From the NCBI RefSeq assembly GCF_019236175.1, contig NZ_JAFAJM010000005.1:124001-188000 (forward strand): a stretch of 64,000 nt of DNA. Reading direction: 5' to 3'. Shown here one piece after another: positions 42,901 to 52,207 of the stretch. The stretch's first letter is position 1, and each line of letters begins with the position of its first letter. Below the pieces are notes generated by a model, which saw only the letters and a list, made by a program, of their open reading frames with translations, searched no databases and was not told the DNA's origin. Made by a program: the position numbers and the translations under genes. The DNA is from Chryseobacterium sp. (GTDB lineage Bacteria > Bacteroidota > Bacteroidia > Flavobacteriales > Weeksellaceae).

Positions 42901-43674
42901 TTATGATAATTTATTAATAAACTCCACAGCCTTAGCCAAAACCAGCTCCGGTGATTCTTTATGGGGTGTATGTCCGATATTGGGAATAATATATTTTTCT
43001 GTTTTTCCGCTTACCTGAGCAACTGTTTTTTCTAACTGATTCAGGGTACCATACTCATCAGCTTCACCCTGAATAAATAATAGCGGGCACAGAATATCCT
43101 TCAAAAGGTATTCTATATTCCAGGTTCTGTAATCATCCCTCGTCCAGGTTTCTGTCCAGGCTTTGAAAAGGGTTTCTACTTTATCACCATGATATTTTTG
43201 CAAACGTTCACGGAGATTGGTTGTTTTATAAGCTTCCCATGCCTCGTAGATTCCTTTTAAAGTCACCTCTTCCACAAAAATATGTCCGGCCTCGCAAATG
43301 ACAGCTTTTGTTTTTTCCGGATATTTTGCAGCGGTAATCAGGGCAATTGTTCCTCCGTCACTGTGACCAAAGAGAATGGCTTTATCAATATTCATTTCTG
43401 TTAACAGATCATTCAGCAGATCAGCTTCCTGCTCCATATAATTGACTTCTCTTTCGTGGGTAGGCATCGGATTTGATTTGCCATACCCCAAACGATCATA
43501 TATAAGGACATTAGATTGGGTAGCTTCAGATAATTGAGCCGGTAAATCTCTCCAAAGTTGAACCGATCCCAGAGAATCGTGCAGAAAAACAATAACCGGC
43601 CTGTTGTCAAAAGTATGATGATATTCTATATAAAGGCCTTTGCCATTAAGATGTATTATATCCTGTTGTATCAT
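42901..43674 (-). CDS. Alpha/beta-hydrolase fold protein
   Basis: The 257-aa enzyme has the nucleophile elbow GHSDGGTIAL (Ser near 101), an oxyanion-hole FLHDSLGS region, RLGYGKSNP and a terminal catalytic NIGHTPHKE. It resembles MhpC/proline iminopeptidase-type hydrolases. Substrate unknown. It is divergent from the Lrp-type regulator across 188 bp, which may control it. Confidence 0.9.
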   Translation of the reverse strand: MIQQDIIHLNGKGLYIEYHHTFDNRPVIVFLHDSLGSVQLWRDLPAQLSEATQSNVLIYDRLGYGKSNPMPTHEREVNYMEQEADLLNDLLTEMNIDKAILFGHSDGGTIALITAAKYPEKTKAVICEAGHIFVEEVTLKGIYEAWEAYKTTNLRERLQKYHGDKVETLFKAWTETWTRDDYRTWNIEYLLKDILCPLLFIQGEADEYGTLNQLEKTVAQVSGKTEKYIIPNIGHTPHKESPELVLAKAVEFINKLS

Positions 43675-43862
43675 TTTAAAGATTCGTTTTATAAATTATT
43701 TCAAAAGGGATAAACGACTTAAATCCGGACAAAAATACCAAATAGTGAAATATATAAGAAGTAATAGAATAAAATATGTGAAATTTCTGATAGAAGCTTT
43801 CAAATATGGAACAACATACATAAAAACAATATGATTTTATATCTTTATCGGAAAAAATCCGA

Positions 43863-44324
43863 ATGGAAAAACTGGGAAAACAGGAACTCGAGCTTTTAAG
43901 AATTCTTCAAAAGAGTTCCAGATTTGATATTACTGATCTTACGGAAAGATTAAACATGTCACGAACTTCTGTTTATGATAAAATAAAAAAGCTTGAACAT
44001 GAAGGTTATATCACCAATTATGTAGCTCTCGTTGACCCCAAAAAAGTAGGCCTGAATTTTACAGTCATTATTACTATTTCTCTCAACAGTCAGCAAATTG
44101 AGTATGTAGAGGAGTTTTCAAAAAAAATAGCGCGTCTGGATGAAGTCGTGGAGGCTTATGTGACGGGAGGTATTTTTGATTATATTATAAAGGTAGTGGT
44201 ACAGAGCCCGGAAGCATTCAGTGAGTTTATTGCTACTAAATTATCGGTAATTCCGCATATCAGTAAAATTAAAAGTTCATTTGTTATGAATCCGATCAAA
44301 CAATCCACTGCACTGCACTTTTAA
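43863..44324 (+). CDS. Lrp/AsnC family transcriptional regulator
   Basis: The 153-aa protein has an N-terminal winged HTH (ILQKSSRFDITDLTERLNMSRTSVYDKIKKLE-type, described here by its RLNMSRTSVYDKI core) and a C-terminal RAM/AsnC ligand-binding domain with VTGGIFDYIIKVV. It probably senses an amino acid. A -7-like TATCTTTA at 43840 gives a leader of only about 10 nt. The divergent alpha/beta hydrolase is a candidate target. Confidence 0.94.
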   Translation: MEKLGKQELELLRILQKSSRFDITDLTERLNMSRTSVYDKIKKLEHEGYITNYVALVDPKKVGLNFTVIITISLNSQQIEYVEEFSKKIARLDEVVEAYVTGGIFDYIIKVVVQSPEAFSEFIATKLSVIPHISKIKSSFVMNPIKQSTALHF

Positions 44325-44327
44325 TAA

Positions 44328-44356
44328 AAAAAGAACCCTATGCGGGCTCTTTTCTT
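44328..44356. terminator. Bidirectional terminator between lrp-type and nitronate monooxygenase genes
   Basis: AAAGAACCC / GGGCTCTTT stem (one G-A mismatch) between convergent genes. Confidence 0.75.
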
Positions 44357-45349
44357 TTATAATAACGTTGGGATTTTTGCATCTTCAAATTCTCTGAGTA
44401 AATGACTGAAAACCGTTTCTACCGGTAATATATCATCTATTAGCGCAGAAACCTGTCCGATTTCGAGTTCTCCGTCTTCCATATCACCTTCAAACATTCC
44501 TTTTTTAGCTCTGGCTCTTCCCAATGAAGCTGTTAAAGCCTCTTTGTTTCTTCCGCTCCGGTATATATCTTCCAGTTCGTTGAAGAATTTATTTTTAACC
44601 ATTCTCACGGGAGCCAGCTCTTTTAAAGTAAGATGGGTATCTCCCTCCTGCAGTTCCGTAATTTTCTTTTTCCAGTTCTCATGGGCACTGGCTTCAGTGG
44701 TGGCTGCAAATCGGGAACCTATCTGTACTCCGTCTGCGCCTAAAATCATTGCCGCTTTCATTTGAGATCCTAAAGCAATTCCTCCAGCGGCAATCAGTGG
44801 TCTGGAAATATGTTTTTTGACATTAGGAATCAGGCACAAGGTTGTTGTTTCATCTCTTCCGTTATGTCCTCCGGCTTCAAAACCTTCTGCAACAATAGCG
44901 TCTACCCCTGCGTCTTCACATTTTACAGCAAACTTTGTGGAAGAAACTACATGAGCTACTTTTATCCCTTCTTTCTGCAGGGTTTCAGTATATGTTTTCG
45001 GGTTTCCGGCAGAGGTAAAAACGATCTTTACTCCTTCTTCCATAATAATCTGGATAATCTCCTCAATATTAGGATATAACATGGGAACATTGACTCCAAA
45101 AGGTTTATCCGTAGCCTGTTTACATTTTTGAATATTTTCTCTCAGAATATCGGGATACATACTTCCTGCTCCTATTAATCCTAATCCTCCACAGTTCGAA
45201 ACGGCAGAAGCTAATCTCCATCCCGAATGCCAGATCATTCCTGCCTGAATAATCGGATATTTTATCGTAAAAAGTTCTGTAATCCTATTTTGACCGGCCT
45301 GCATTTCATGAAGTTTTTTTGCCGAGTTGAAATCTATAAAATTGCTCAT
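44357..45349 (-). CDS. Nitronate monooxygenase (2-nitropropane dioxygenase family)
   Basis: The 330-aa FMN enzyme starts MSNFIDFNSAKK; an upstream start is less likely. It shows PIIQAGMIWHSGW, GFEAGGHNGRD with the catalytic His, and the flavin-binding AAGGIALGSQMKAAMILGADGVQIGSRF region. It oxidises alkyl nitronates (for example propionate 3-nitronate) or acts as an enoyl reductase-like flavoprotein. Single-gene unit. Confidence 0.93.
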   Translation of the reverse strand: MSNFIDFNSAKKLHEMQAGQNRITELFTIKYPIIQAGMIWHSGWRLASAVSNCGGLGLIGAGSMYPDILRENIQKCKQATDKPFGVNVPMLYPNIEEIIQIIMEEGVKIVFTSAGNPKTYTETLQKEGIKVAHVVSSTKFAVKCEDAGVDAIVAEGFEAGGHNGRDETTTLCLIPNVKKHISRPLIAAGGIALGSQMKAAMILGADGVQIGSRFAATTEASAHENWKKKITELQEGDTHLTLKELAPVRMVKNKFFNELEDIYRSGRNKEALTASLGRARAKKGMFEGDMEDGELEIGQVSALIDDILPVETVFSHLLREFEDAKIPTLL

Positions 45350-45472
45350 GTGTAAAAATACTAAAAACAAAGGTTTTGCAGAAAATATACTTTAAAATTT
45401 TCTCTAAAAAAGTTGTGTTTTTATATGGTAAATTTCAATAAAATCCAGTCCGCAATAGTTCAGATTAAAGCT

Positions 45473-45504
45473 AAAAAAAACCTTCAGAATTTCTGAAGGT
45501 TTTG
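45473..45504 (-). terminator. Terminator of the SurA-like gene
   Basis: AACCTTCAGA / TCTGAAGGTT stem; minus-strand reading continues into eight T. Confidence 0.88.
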
Positions 45505-45507
45505 ATA

Positions 45508-46875
45508 TTATTTTTTGACTGATTCTTTCTTCCAGTTTGCCTTGAAACTACAGTTATCGTAGCGTCCGTCTATAGAGATAAAGGTAGTCGGTAATTTAGA
45601 ATTAACGAACTTTTCAACCATTTCACTTTTCTTTTTATTAAGTGCCATCTGCTTGATTCTGCTAAAGTCTGTTTCCAGTGTAATCTGGTGTGCAGGAATA
45701 GCTTCTTCCAGCTTTAGAATCTTAACCACTTTTCTTCTGTTATCATCATCTTCAAAAGCCGTTGTAATATCTCCTTTGTTTAATCCCGCTAATTCATAGC
45801 TGATTGTTCCGGGAATACTTTCTCTTTCAATTTTATCAGAACCGTCTGCACCCGGAATGACTCCGGCATTAAACTTTGTTCTTTTATCATCTGAAAATTT
45901 AAACGCAGCATCTTTAAATGTCATTTTGCCATCCATAATCAGACCTCTGATACTGTCTAATTTTGCTTTTGCTGTTTTCACTTCGTCATCTGTAGGTGTA
46001 GCTTTTAACAAAATATGTCTTGCATCATACACTTTACCTGACTTTTTCAACAACTGAATGATATGATAACCAAATTCAGATTCTACCGGCTCAGAAATTT
46101 CATTATCCTGAAGGTTCAGTGCAGCAGCTTCAAACTGTTTCACCATCTGTCCTTTGTTGATATTTTTATACAAACCGCCATTTGATGCAGATCCTTCATC
46201 TTCAGAATAGATTCGGGCCTGGCTTTCAAAGCTTTCTCCGGCTAAGATATCTTTCTTAATCTTTTTTAATCTGTTGATCAGGTCTTCCTTGTGTGCTTCT
46301 GTCAGTTTAGGATACACCATGATCTGAGCCAGTGTCACTTCATCTTTAATCTGTGGCAACTGTGCTTTGTATAAATTGTAAAAATCTGTTACCTCATTGG
46401 GAGTTACATCCGCTTTATCAGTAACTCTCTGATATTTTGCCTGCCCATAGTACTGGTCTGTATCCATTTTTTCGATTGCATTTTTCATCTCATAAGCATT
46501 TCTAAACTTATAAGCGGCAAGCATCGTTTTTTCATCCGGGAATTGAGAAAGCAACTGACGGTATTTTGAATTGGCTTGTTCCTTGATGGCAGCAGAACGA
46601 TTTTCAATTAATGTATCTTTTTTTGCTTCATATACAAGAAGCTTATTGCTGATCAGGTTTTCCAGGAACTCACATTTATCTGCATTGGAAGCTCCCTGCT
46701 GTTTTCCATAATTCATTTGTTCAGCTACATCAGATTCCAAAACGATCTCATCACCGATAACAGCAGCAATACCATCCACTAAATCTCCTTGTTTTAGCTG
46801 GGCATTCATCATATTTGAAGAGAATATCATCATGAAAATCCCAAGGAGAAAAGTGATTTTTAGTTTATTTGTCAT
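45508..46875 (-). CDS. SurA-like periplasmic peptidylprolyl isomerase
   Basis: The 455-aa protein has a signal peptide (1-25, MNAQ), a SurA N-terminal chaperone domain (VDGIAAVIGDEIVLESDV) and two parvulin domains (EVTLAQIMVYPK...SNGGLYKNINKGQM; KVYDARHILLKATP). It assists outer-membrane protein folding in the periplasm. The C-terminal extension ends in FKANWKKESVKK. Confidence 0.92.
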   Translation of the reverse strand: MTNKLKITFLLGIFMMIFSSNMMNAQLKQGDLVDGIAAVIGDEIVLESDVAEQMNYGKQQGASNADKCEFLENLISNKLLVYEAKKDTLIENRSAAIKEQANSKYRQLLSQFPDEKTMLAAYKFRNAYEMKNAIEKMDTDQYYGQAKYQRVTDKADVTPNEVTDFYNLYKAQLPQIKDEVTLAQIMVYPKLTEAHKEDLINRLKKIKKDILAGESFESQARIYSEDEGSASNGGLYKNINKGQMVKQFEAAALNLQDNEISEPVESEFGYHIIQLLKKSGKVYDARHILLKATPTDDEVKTAKAKLDSIRGLIMDGKMTFKDAAFKFSDDKRTKFNAGVIPGADGSDKIERESIPGTISYELAGLNKGDITTAFEDDDNRRKVVKILKLEEAIPAHQITLETDFSRIKQMALNKKKSEMVEKFVNSKLPTTFISIDGRYDNCSFKANWKKESVKK

Positions 46876-46962
46876 TTTACTATTTTAAACAAGTTGCAAA
46901 TTTAGAATTCTTAACGAATTTCACTCAATTTTTTATTATAAATATTTCTTAAAAAGACTTAT

Positions 46963-47886
46963 TTACTGCAGTTCAACATCAAAAGTAGTCAATTCTTTAA
47001 ATTGTCTCAATCTGCTGAACATATCAGCTTCCTGTACTTCCTGAATTCTTTCGGTTCCGAATTTCTCCACAGTAAATGAAGCCATTGCCGAACCTACGAT
47101 CAATGCAGATTTCATGGTATCAAAATCAAATTTACCTTTTTTAGCCAGATACGCTGCAAAACCTCCTGCAAATGTATCTCCTGCTCCGGTAGGATCAAAC
47201 ACTTCTTCTAACGGAAGAGCGGGAATAGCAAATACTTTATTATCATGGAAAAGTAAAGCACCATGCTCCCCTTTTTTAATGATGACATATTCAGGTCCCA
47301 TTGTATGGATCTTCTTAGCGGCTTTTACCAGAGAATATTCTCCTGAAAGCTGTCTTGCTTCTTCGTCATTGATGGTGATGACATCTGTTTTGGCAATCAT
47401 GTCCATCAGGATATCCAATGCACAGTCCATCCAGAAATTCATAGTATCAAGAATAACAAGCTTAGGACGGTTGTTCATTTTTTCCAATACGGATAACTGA
47501 ACACCGGGGTGTAGGTTTCCAAGTAATAAAATTTCAGCATCCTGCATTGAATCCGGAATTTTCGGATCAAAGTTTTCCAACACATTTACTTCTGTAGCTA
47601 AAGTATCTCTGGTATTTAAGTCATTATGATATTTTCCTGACCAGAAGAATGTTTTTCCTTCTTTCACGATTTCAATTCCTTCGATGTTTACTTCTCTGTC
47701 TGTAAACATATCAAGGTGTTCCTGCGGAAAATCTCCTCCTACAACGGAAACAATACCGGATTTAACGCCTAAAATAGATGAAGTGATCCCAATATAAGTG
47801 GCTGCACCACCTAAAATTTTATCCGTTTTACCAAATGGTGTTTCGATTGCATCAAATGCAACACTTCCTACAACTAAAAGTTTCAT
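46963..47886 (-). CDS. PfkB-family carbohydrate/nucleoside kinase
   Basis: The 307-aa kinase begins MKLLVVGSVAFDAIETPFG; an extension of 15 residues upstream is rejected. It has the PfkB motifs GGAATYIG near the N-terminus and DPTGAGDTFAGGF with the catalytic Asp near 250. It is of the ribokinase/adenosine-kinase-like group; substrate not determined. gldD ends 28 bp upstream. Confidence 0.93.
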   Translation of the reverse strand: MKLLVVGSVAFDAIETPFGKTDKILGGAATYIGITSSILGVKSGIVSVVGGDFPQEHLDMFTDREVNIEGIEIVKEGKTFFWSGKYHNDLNTRDTLATEVNVLENFDPKIPDSMQDAEILLLGNLHPGVQLSVLEKMNNRPKLVILDTMNFWMDCALDILMDMIAKTDVITINDEEARQLSGEYSLVKAAKKIHTMGPEYVIIKKGEHGALLFHDNKVFAIPALPLEEVFDPTGAGDTFAGGFAAYLAKKGKFDFDTMKSALIVGSAMASFTVEKFGTERIQEVQEADMFSRLRQFKELTTFDVELQ

Positions 47887-47914
47887 ATATTTTTCAATGT
47901 ATATTAAAAGTAAA

Positions 47915-48472
47915 TTATTTTTTCCATTCAAAAGAATCCAGCAGATGTTTCATATCGTTCTTGATATAGTTCACTGCAGGAGCCAGAGAATCGGGTTTCG
48001 GTCTCGAGTTAAAGTATAGATAAGCAGTAACGAAGTGTTTCGTACTGTCTGTAATGTAAAATTGAAGATTGGAAGCACTTTGTCCTTTCAGTTCATAGAA
48101 ATTACCGTAGACTTTTTTCTCAGGGTATTCAAAAGACTTGGTATCTATTGCACTGGCTTTAATGGTATGCTCATACACCATTTTCTCAGCCTCCTTAATA
48201 TGTTCTGCAAAGTCGTTCTGTATCGGATAATAGGTCACAAAAACCTTGGCTTTCATTTTAGGATAATTCAGGTAATACCAGCAAGGTTTTTTTGCCGACG
48301 TGATCGTAGCAAAATCCGAATATTCAAATGTATAGGCACAATTGCTTTCAAACTTCTGATATTTCGGAGCCGGGTATTCAAGACGCAACTCTCCGTAAGG
48401 TTTAGGGACAGGATCTTTCTTACATGAAATTAAAAGCAGCGATACAAAAATAAAAATGACTTTTTTAATCAT
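47915..48472 (-). CDS. gldD: Gliding motility lipoprotein GldD
   Basis: The 185-aa lipoprotein (lipobox LLISC, Cys 17) has the GldD signature PKPYGELRLEYP, and CWYYLNYPKMKAKVFVTYYP. GldD is required for flavobacterial gliding and for normal T9SS function. The family neighbour mutY is 45 bp upstream; the usual ssb and gldE between them are absent here. It is cotranscribed with the PfkB kinase gene downstream (28 bp). Confidence 0.93.
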   Translation of the reverse strand: MIKKVIFIFVSLLLISCKKDPVPKPYGELRLEYPAPKYQKFESNCAYTFEYSDFATITSAKKPCWYYLNYPKMKAKVFVTYYPIQNDFAEHIKEAEKMVYEHTIKASAIDTKSFEYPEKKVYGNFYELKGQSASNLQFYITDSTKHFVTAYLYFNSRPKPDSLAPAVNYIKNDMKHLLDSFEWKK

Positions 48473-48516
48473 TTTGCAAAAGTACAAATTAGATTTCAGA
48501 TTTCGGAAGACAAATT

Positions 48517-49551
48517 TCAGTCTTTCAATGAGTTTTGAATGTAATTTTCCAACGGTTTGGGAAATGATTTTTCATGAGAGCCTTCAATATCTGTGATGAG
48601 GTATTGATTTTCAGCGATAAAATCATTCCAGACGGTCTCCGAAGCCACATCTACGTTAAAGATCTCAATGCTTAAATTCTTATGAGTCAGCTTATGAGTA
48701 ACCGTTTTAGCTCCGGTAACAAATGCCTCCATCTCTGCCGGAATAGCGGCAGGAAACTCAAACAGTTTTTTCCAGATAAAGTTATCAGCTCTCTGTCTGA
48801 TCAGAAACTTTCCGTTTTTATGAACAAAATAATAGGTCAAAGCAAGAGCTTCTGTCTTTACTTTCTTAGTTTTCACGGGATAATCTGAGATTTTTTGTAG
48901 AGAAAATGCCAGACAATCATCGTTAACAGGACATTGCTCACAAAGTGGATTTTTAGGTTTACAAATTTCAGAACCTAAATCCATCATCGCCTGATTGAAG
49001 TCTCCTACATTCTCAGGCATTATTAAAGCCGCAAGCTCGGAAAAATAATTAAAAGCCTTTGAATGGGAAATATCAAAATCATCAGCAAAAAAACGGCTCA
49101 GGACGCGGTAAAAATTACCATCAACTGCCGGAATCTTTCCTCCGAAACAGATACTGGAAACTGCTGCTGCCGTATATTTACCAACTCCCTTTAGCTTTAG
49201 TATTTCTTCATACTGAGCCGGAAATACGCCTCCGTAATCACCCATGATCTGCTTTGCAGCTTTATGGATATTGATTGCTCTTGAATAATAGCCCAGGCCT
49301 TTCCAGTATAACAACACTTCATTTTCTTCGGCTTCTGCCAAAGTTTTTACATCAGGGAATCTTTTAATGAAATTATTATAATGGTTCAGGCCCTGATTGA
49401 TTCTGGTCTGTTGAAATACAATCTCACAGATCCAAATTTTATACGGGTCTTTTGTCTGTCTGAAAGGCAGATCTCTTGCATTATTTTTATACCACTCCAA
49501 AAGCCTGTTTCCGATATGAAGAAAATCCGGGGTTGTTCTATTTTTTTCCAA
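48517..49551 (-). CDS. mutY: A/G-specific adenine glycosylase MutY
   Basis: The 344-aa base-excision enzyme removes A opposite 8-oxoG. It has the QQT motif, the helix-hairpin-helix LKGVGKYTAAAV with catalytic Asp in VGDFNQAMMDLGS, the 4Fe-4S ligands CKPKNPLCEQCPVNDDC, and the C-terminal Nudix-like 8-oxoG domain. Length is normal. It heads the mutY-gldD-pfkB cluster. Confidence 0.96.
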   Translation of the reverse strand: MEKNRTTPDFLHIGNRLLEWYKNNARDLPFRQTKDPYKIWICEIVFQQTRINQGLNHYNNFIKRFPDVKTLAEAEENEVLLYWKGLGYYSRAINIHKAAKQIMGDYGGVFPAQYEEILKLKGVGKYTAAAVSSICFGGKIPAVDGNFYRVLSRFFADDFDISHSKAFNYFSELAALIMPENVGDFNQAMMDLGSEICKPKNPLCEQCPVNDDCLAFSLQKISDYPVKTKKVKTEALALTYYFVHKNGKFLIRQRADNFIWKKLFEFPAAIPAEMEAFVTGAKTVTHKLTHKNLSIEIFNVDVASETVWNDFIAENQYLITDIEGSHEKSFPKPLENYIQNSLKD

Positions 49552-49701
49552 AAACCTTAATCTGTTTAAATCATCTGAAAGAAAAAAACTTCTCTCATGA
49601 GCATTATTTTTAAGGTTACAAAGATAGTTTTATTTTATTTTTCCTTCACAGATATATTTTAAACTGTAATGGAGTTCTATTATCTATCAGCATCCATGAC
49701 C

Positions 49702-50352
49702 CTATACACTGCAATCCATAGAGGCAAAGTCTATAATGGTCACAAACCATTTCCCATCCATGTAGGTTATATAAAAAATAAAAGTTCCAGCAATACTGTT
49801 TACTGTTACTCTCCGACTTTTAAATTCAATCTTTTTAAATTCCTCCTTATTCTTTTCTAACTCGTTCTTTTTCTTTTGATCTAATTGTTCACCAATGATA
49901 TCTTGAAAATTTTTGATAAAGAAGCTTACTGATTCGGAAAGCGTATGAAATTTATTTTCCGAAGTAATAAAAATTCCTTTTTTTGTAATTTTTTCACATT
50001 CAAAATAAGATTGTTCTGTAAACTCTATTTTATTTAAATTCAAATCTTTTGTTTTATATTCTTCTAAAAATGATTGATAAGAAGTTCCCACTGACTCTGC
50101 TATTTTATTCTCCAGACATTTTTTATCCAAACATACCTTTTGAACTTTAGACCAGCTATTGTTAGCTCCTATAGTTGTAATAAATACAAGACCAGTATTT
50201 TTATTTATTAACTGGTTAAATTTTTTTGAATCTTTTTGATTGTAGATTTCTACTACCTTTTTCACGAACTGCTCTATTTCTTTATTCTGCCCTTGTACAG
50301 AACCACAACCAAAGAAAAGAATGGATGTAAGAAATATTAATACGTTTTTCAT
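49702..50352 (-). CDS. Lipoprotein, probable immunity protein of the amidase effector
   Basis: The 216-aa product starts at ATG 50352, overlapping the amidase frame stop as ATGA. It has a lipobox (LFFGC, Cys about 16) and a mature part rich in charged residues, KKVVEIYNQKDSKKFNQLI and ECEKITKKGIFI. I do not recognise a family. The 4-base overlap with a peptidoglycan amidase and the T6SS context make an outer- or periplasm-facing immunity lipoprotein the natural reading, which is inference. Confidence 0.65.
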   Translation of the reverse strand: MKNVLIFLTSILFFGCGSVQGQNKEIEQFVKKVVEIYNQKDSKKFNQLINKNTGLVFITTIGANNSWSKVQKVCLDKKCLENKIAESVGTSYQSFLEEYKTKDLNLNKIEFTEQSYFECEKITKKGIFITSENKFHTLSESVSFFIKNFQDIIGEQLDQKKKNELEKNKEEFKKIEFKSRRVTVNSIAGTFIFYITYMDGKWFVTIIDFASMDCSV

Positions 50353-51215
50353 ATGCATTCATTTAATAGTGAAAAAATGGAATCTTTAACAACCTGACCT
50401 TCACCTGCCGTTTTTGACTGCATTTCTTCATGAGTAAAAATATTCTCTTTTTTCAAATTATATTTTTTCATCAGAGTAATAACGATACATTTCACAGATT
50501 TTATCTGTGCATCTGTCAATTCGTCCCAATAAATATCCTCATCTGCCCATTTCCCATTAATTTTCCGTTGCCCTTTGAATGATTTTGTTAATTTAATAGT
50601 AGTCGGATCTTTTACTTTAGTATCGTAAACCGTATACAGGTCCTTCCCTACTTTGTAGTAGGCCATTCCAACCACTTCTATTCCAATAGAATTTTCAGTT
50701 TGAATCTCCATATGGCTGGTTCTTGCGGTCTGGTTCATAATATGATTGGAATACTGATCCAGTTTAATCGGTTGGAATATTTCTCCATCTATCCCCCGAG
50801 CTCCTTCAACATAAAAGTGAGTACCTTTTGAATGTGCAATAGCGCCCGAAATTGTGGTTCCAATCATTCGATGTAGAACAATTGCTATAACTTTCTGAAT
50901 TCCGCTATTCCCTTTCACCTTATTATCAGCTTTGGCATGAACAACATTGGGACCATTTAACACTGCATTGTCTATAGAATAAATACTGCATTCACAATAT
51001 TTAATCTCAAACCATTTTCCGTTTTCATCAAGCCAGTAATTCATTTTGGAAGATTTTAAAGAGTCATTTTCGTGCCCTTTAGCATTCCTTCCCATATAAG
51101 TAATGCTTAAACCAGGATTGTGTTTATCAGCATCTACCAATAAACTGGTATACACTTTTTTATCTTTGGCTTTATTTATTTTATTTTTCCAGGCTTCAGT
51201 ATCTTTCTTATCCAA
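50349..51215 (-). CDS. Peptidoglycan amidase domain, C-terminal half of a T6SS-type effector (frameshifted)
   Basis: This 288-codon frame carries an Amidase_2-like N-acetylmuramoyl-L-alanine amidase: VIAIVLHRMIG with the zinc His, FQPIKLDQYSNH, NSIGIEVVG and THEEMQSKTAGEGQ. Its only start is a TTG at 51215 buried in the sequence LQPSLDKKD. Reading the adjacent minus-strand frame 51208-51552 and removing one T of the run at 51234-51236 gives a continuous protein (GRAI-IKLQPSLDKK). I take it as the second half of one 400-aa effector. It would cleave the glycan-peptide bond in the periplasm of a target cell. The following lipoprotein overlaps it by 4 bases. Confidence 0.75.
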   Translation of the reverse strand: MDKKDTEAWKNKINKAKDKKVYTSLLVDADKHNPGLSITYMGRNAKGHENDSLKSSKMNYWLDENGKWFEIKYCECSIYSIDNAVLNGPNVVHAKADNKVKGNSGIQKVIAIVLHRMIGTTISGAIAHSKGTHFYVEGARGIDGEIFQPIKLDQYSNHIMNQTARTSHMEIQTENSIGIEVVGMAYYKVGKDLYTVYDTKVKDPTTIKLTKSFKGQRKINGKWADEDIYWDELTDAQIKSVKCIVITLMKKYNLKKENIFTHEEMQSKTAGEGQVVKDSIFSLLNECI

Positions 51216-51552
51216 AGAAGGCTGAAGCTTTATAAATCGCCCGCCCTTCTTTATCCACTATTGCAGACAGCAAACCCTGTGTATCTTTATCATCTTGAAG
51301 TAAATCTACGATGGAAAATTTTTCACCCCCCAAAACGCCATCACGATCGAGTAAATTCACTTCTATTTTTTTACCGGTTAACCCCATTGTCTTAACAACG
51401 AGATAGACCGTATCACCTACAGAACCTGAATTAATCTGAACATATTTATTTTCTTCAAATTTTGCAATATAGGCATCAAGCACCATGGCATTACCCATGC
51501 TCAGCGGTTCTCTTTTAATTTCGGACCAAGCCTCAAAGCTAACTCCTACCAT
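51208..51552 (-). CDS. N-terminal half of the frameshifted T6SS-type effector
   Basis: The 114-aa frame MVGVSFEAWSEIKREPLSMG... ends at a TAA 8 bp inside the amidase frame. It contains a beta-rich domain (YVQINSGSVGDTVYLVVKT, KKIEVNLLDRDGVLGG) of a type found at the N-terminus of Bacteroidota proteins exported by contractile systems. The break by one base in the T-run at 51234-51236 joins it to the amidase. It is a gene with a recent disabling lesion, a programmed frameshift or a sequencing error. Confidence 0.65.
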   Translation of the reverse strand: MVGVSFEAWSEIKREPLSMGNAMVLDAYIAKFEENKYVQINSGSVGDTVYLVVKTMGLTGKKIEVNLLDRDGVLGGEKFSIVDLLQDDKDTQGLLSAIVDKEGRAIYKASAFFG

Positions 51553-51669
51553 ATGTTTTTTGTGTTTTTTTATTATCAGATCTCGAAAAATTTTCTACAT
51601 CAGTATATTATTCATAACGGTAAGTTTTGTTTTTTTTATATAAAACCCATAAAATGAGCTTCATAAATA

Positions 51670-52128
51670 TTATTTTTCCTTCACAGAATATACAGGAGCT
51701 GATTTCAGCCATTGATATTTCAGGTTTTTATCTTTTGCAATAAAACGATAGCCGACTAAACTTTTCAGATAGACATACATTGAATCATTATTCTTCAGTT
51801 TTAATCTTTGGAGAGACAGGAACTGAAAAGGATATTCCAGAGCAGAATCCCGAACGGTCTTCAGCATTCTTCCCGATTTTACTTTATAGATGAAAAAGGG
51901 TCTTCCATGACCTTTTGAACTGTCAGCCAGCTTTACATCAGAGCTTGCAAGAACCAGCTCGCTGCCTTCAAAGCATTCTTCTTTATTCATGATATAAGCC
52001 TTCCCTTCCTGACGTTCATCTGCAAAGAGATCGTTTTTGTAATGGTCGGGGCGCTGATATTTTTTTTCACAGCTTACCAAAAATACCATCAACAGGATAG
52101 GAAGCCCAATGATCAGTTTTTTTTTCAT
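51670..52128 (-). CDS. Small lipoprotein between tssC and the effector
   Basis: The start MKKKLIIGLPILL with lipobox LVSC (Cys near 20) gives 152 aa; an upstream in-frame ATG would add an unlikely leader crossing the tssC terminator. The mature part (RPDHYKNDLFADERQEGKAY) is polar and I recognise no family. It lies between tssC and the effector on the same strand and could be an accessory lipoprotein of the T6SS or a second immunity protein. Confidence 0.6.
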   Translation of the reverse strand: MKKKLIIGLPILLMVFLVSCEKKYQRPDHYKNDLFADERQEGKAYIMNKEECFEGSELVLASSDVKLADSSKGHGRPFFIYKVKSGRMLKTVRDSALEYPFQFLSLQRLKLKNNDSMYVYLKSLVGYRFIAKDKNLKYQWLKSAPVYSVKEK

Positions 52129-52155
52129 ATGAGTATTTATAGGTGTTGGTAGAAA

Positions 52156-52188
52156 AAAACCGATGCAATTTTTTACATCGGTTTTTTT
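52156..52188 (-). terminator. Terminator behind tssC
   Basis: AAAACCGATG / CATCGGTTTT stem with loop CAATTTTTTA-like and flanking T/A runs; separates tssBC from the lipoprotein gene. Confidence 0.85.
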
Positions 52189-52207
52189 ATTATTTAAAAT
52201 AAGTTTT

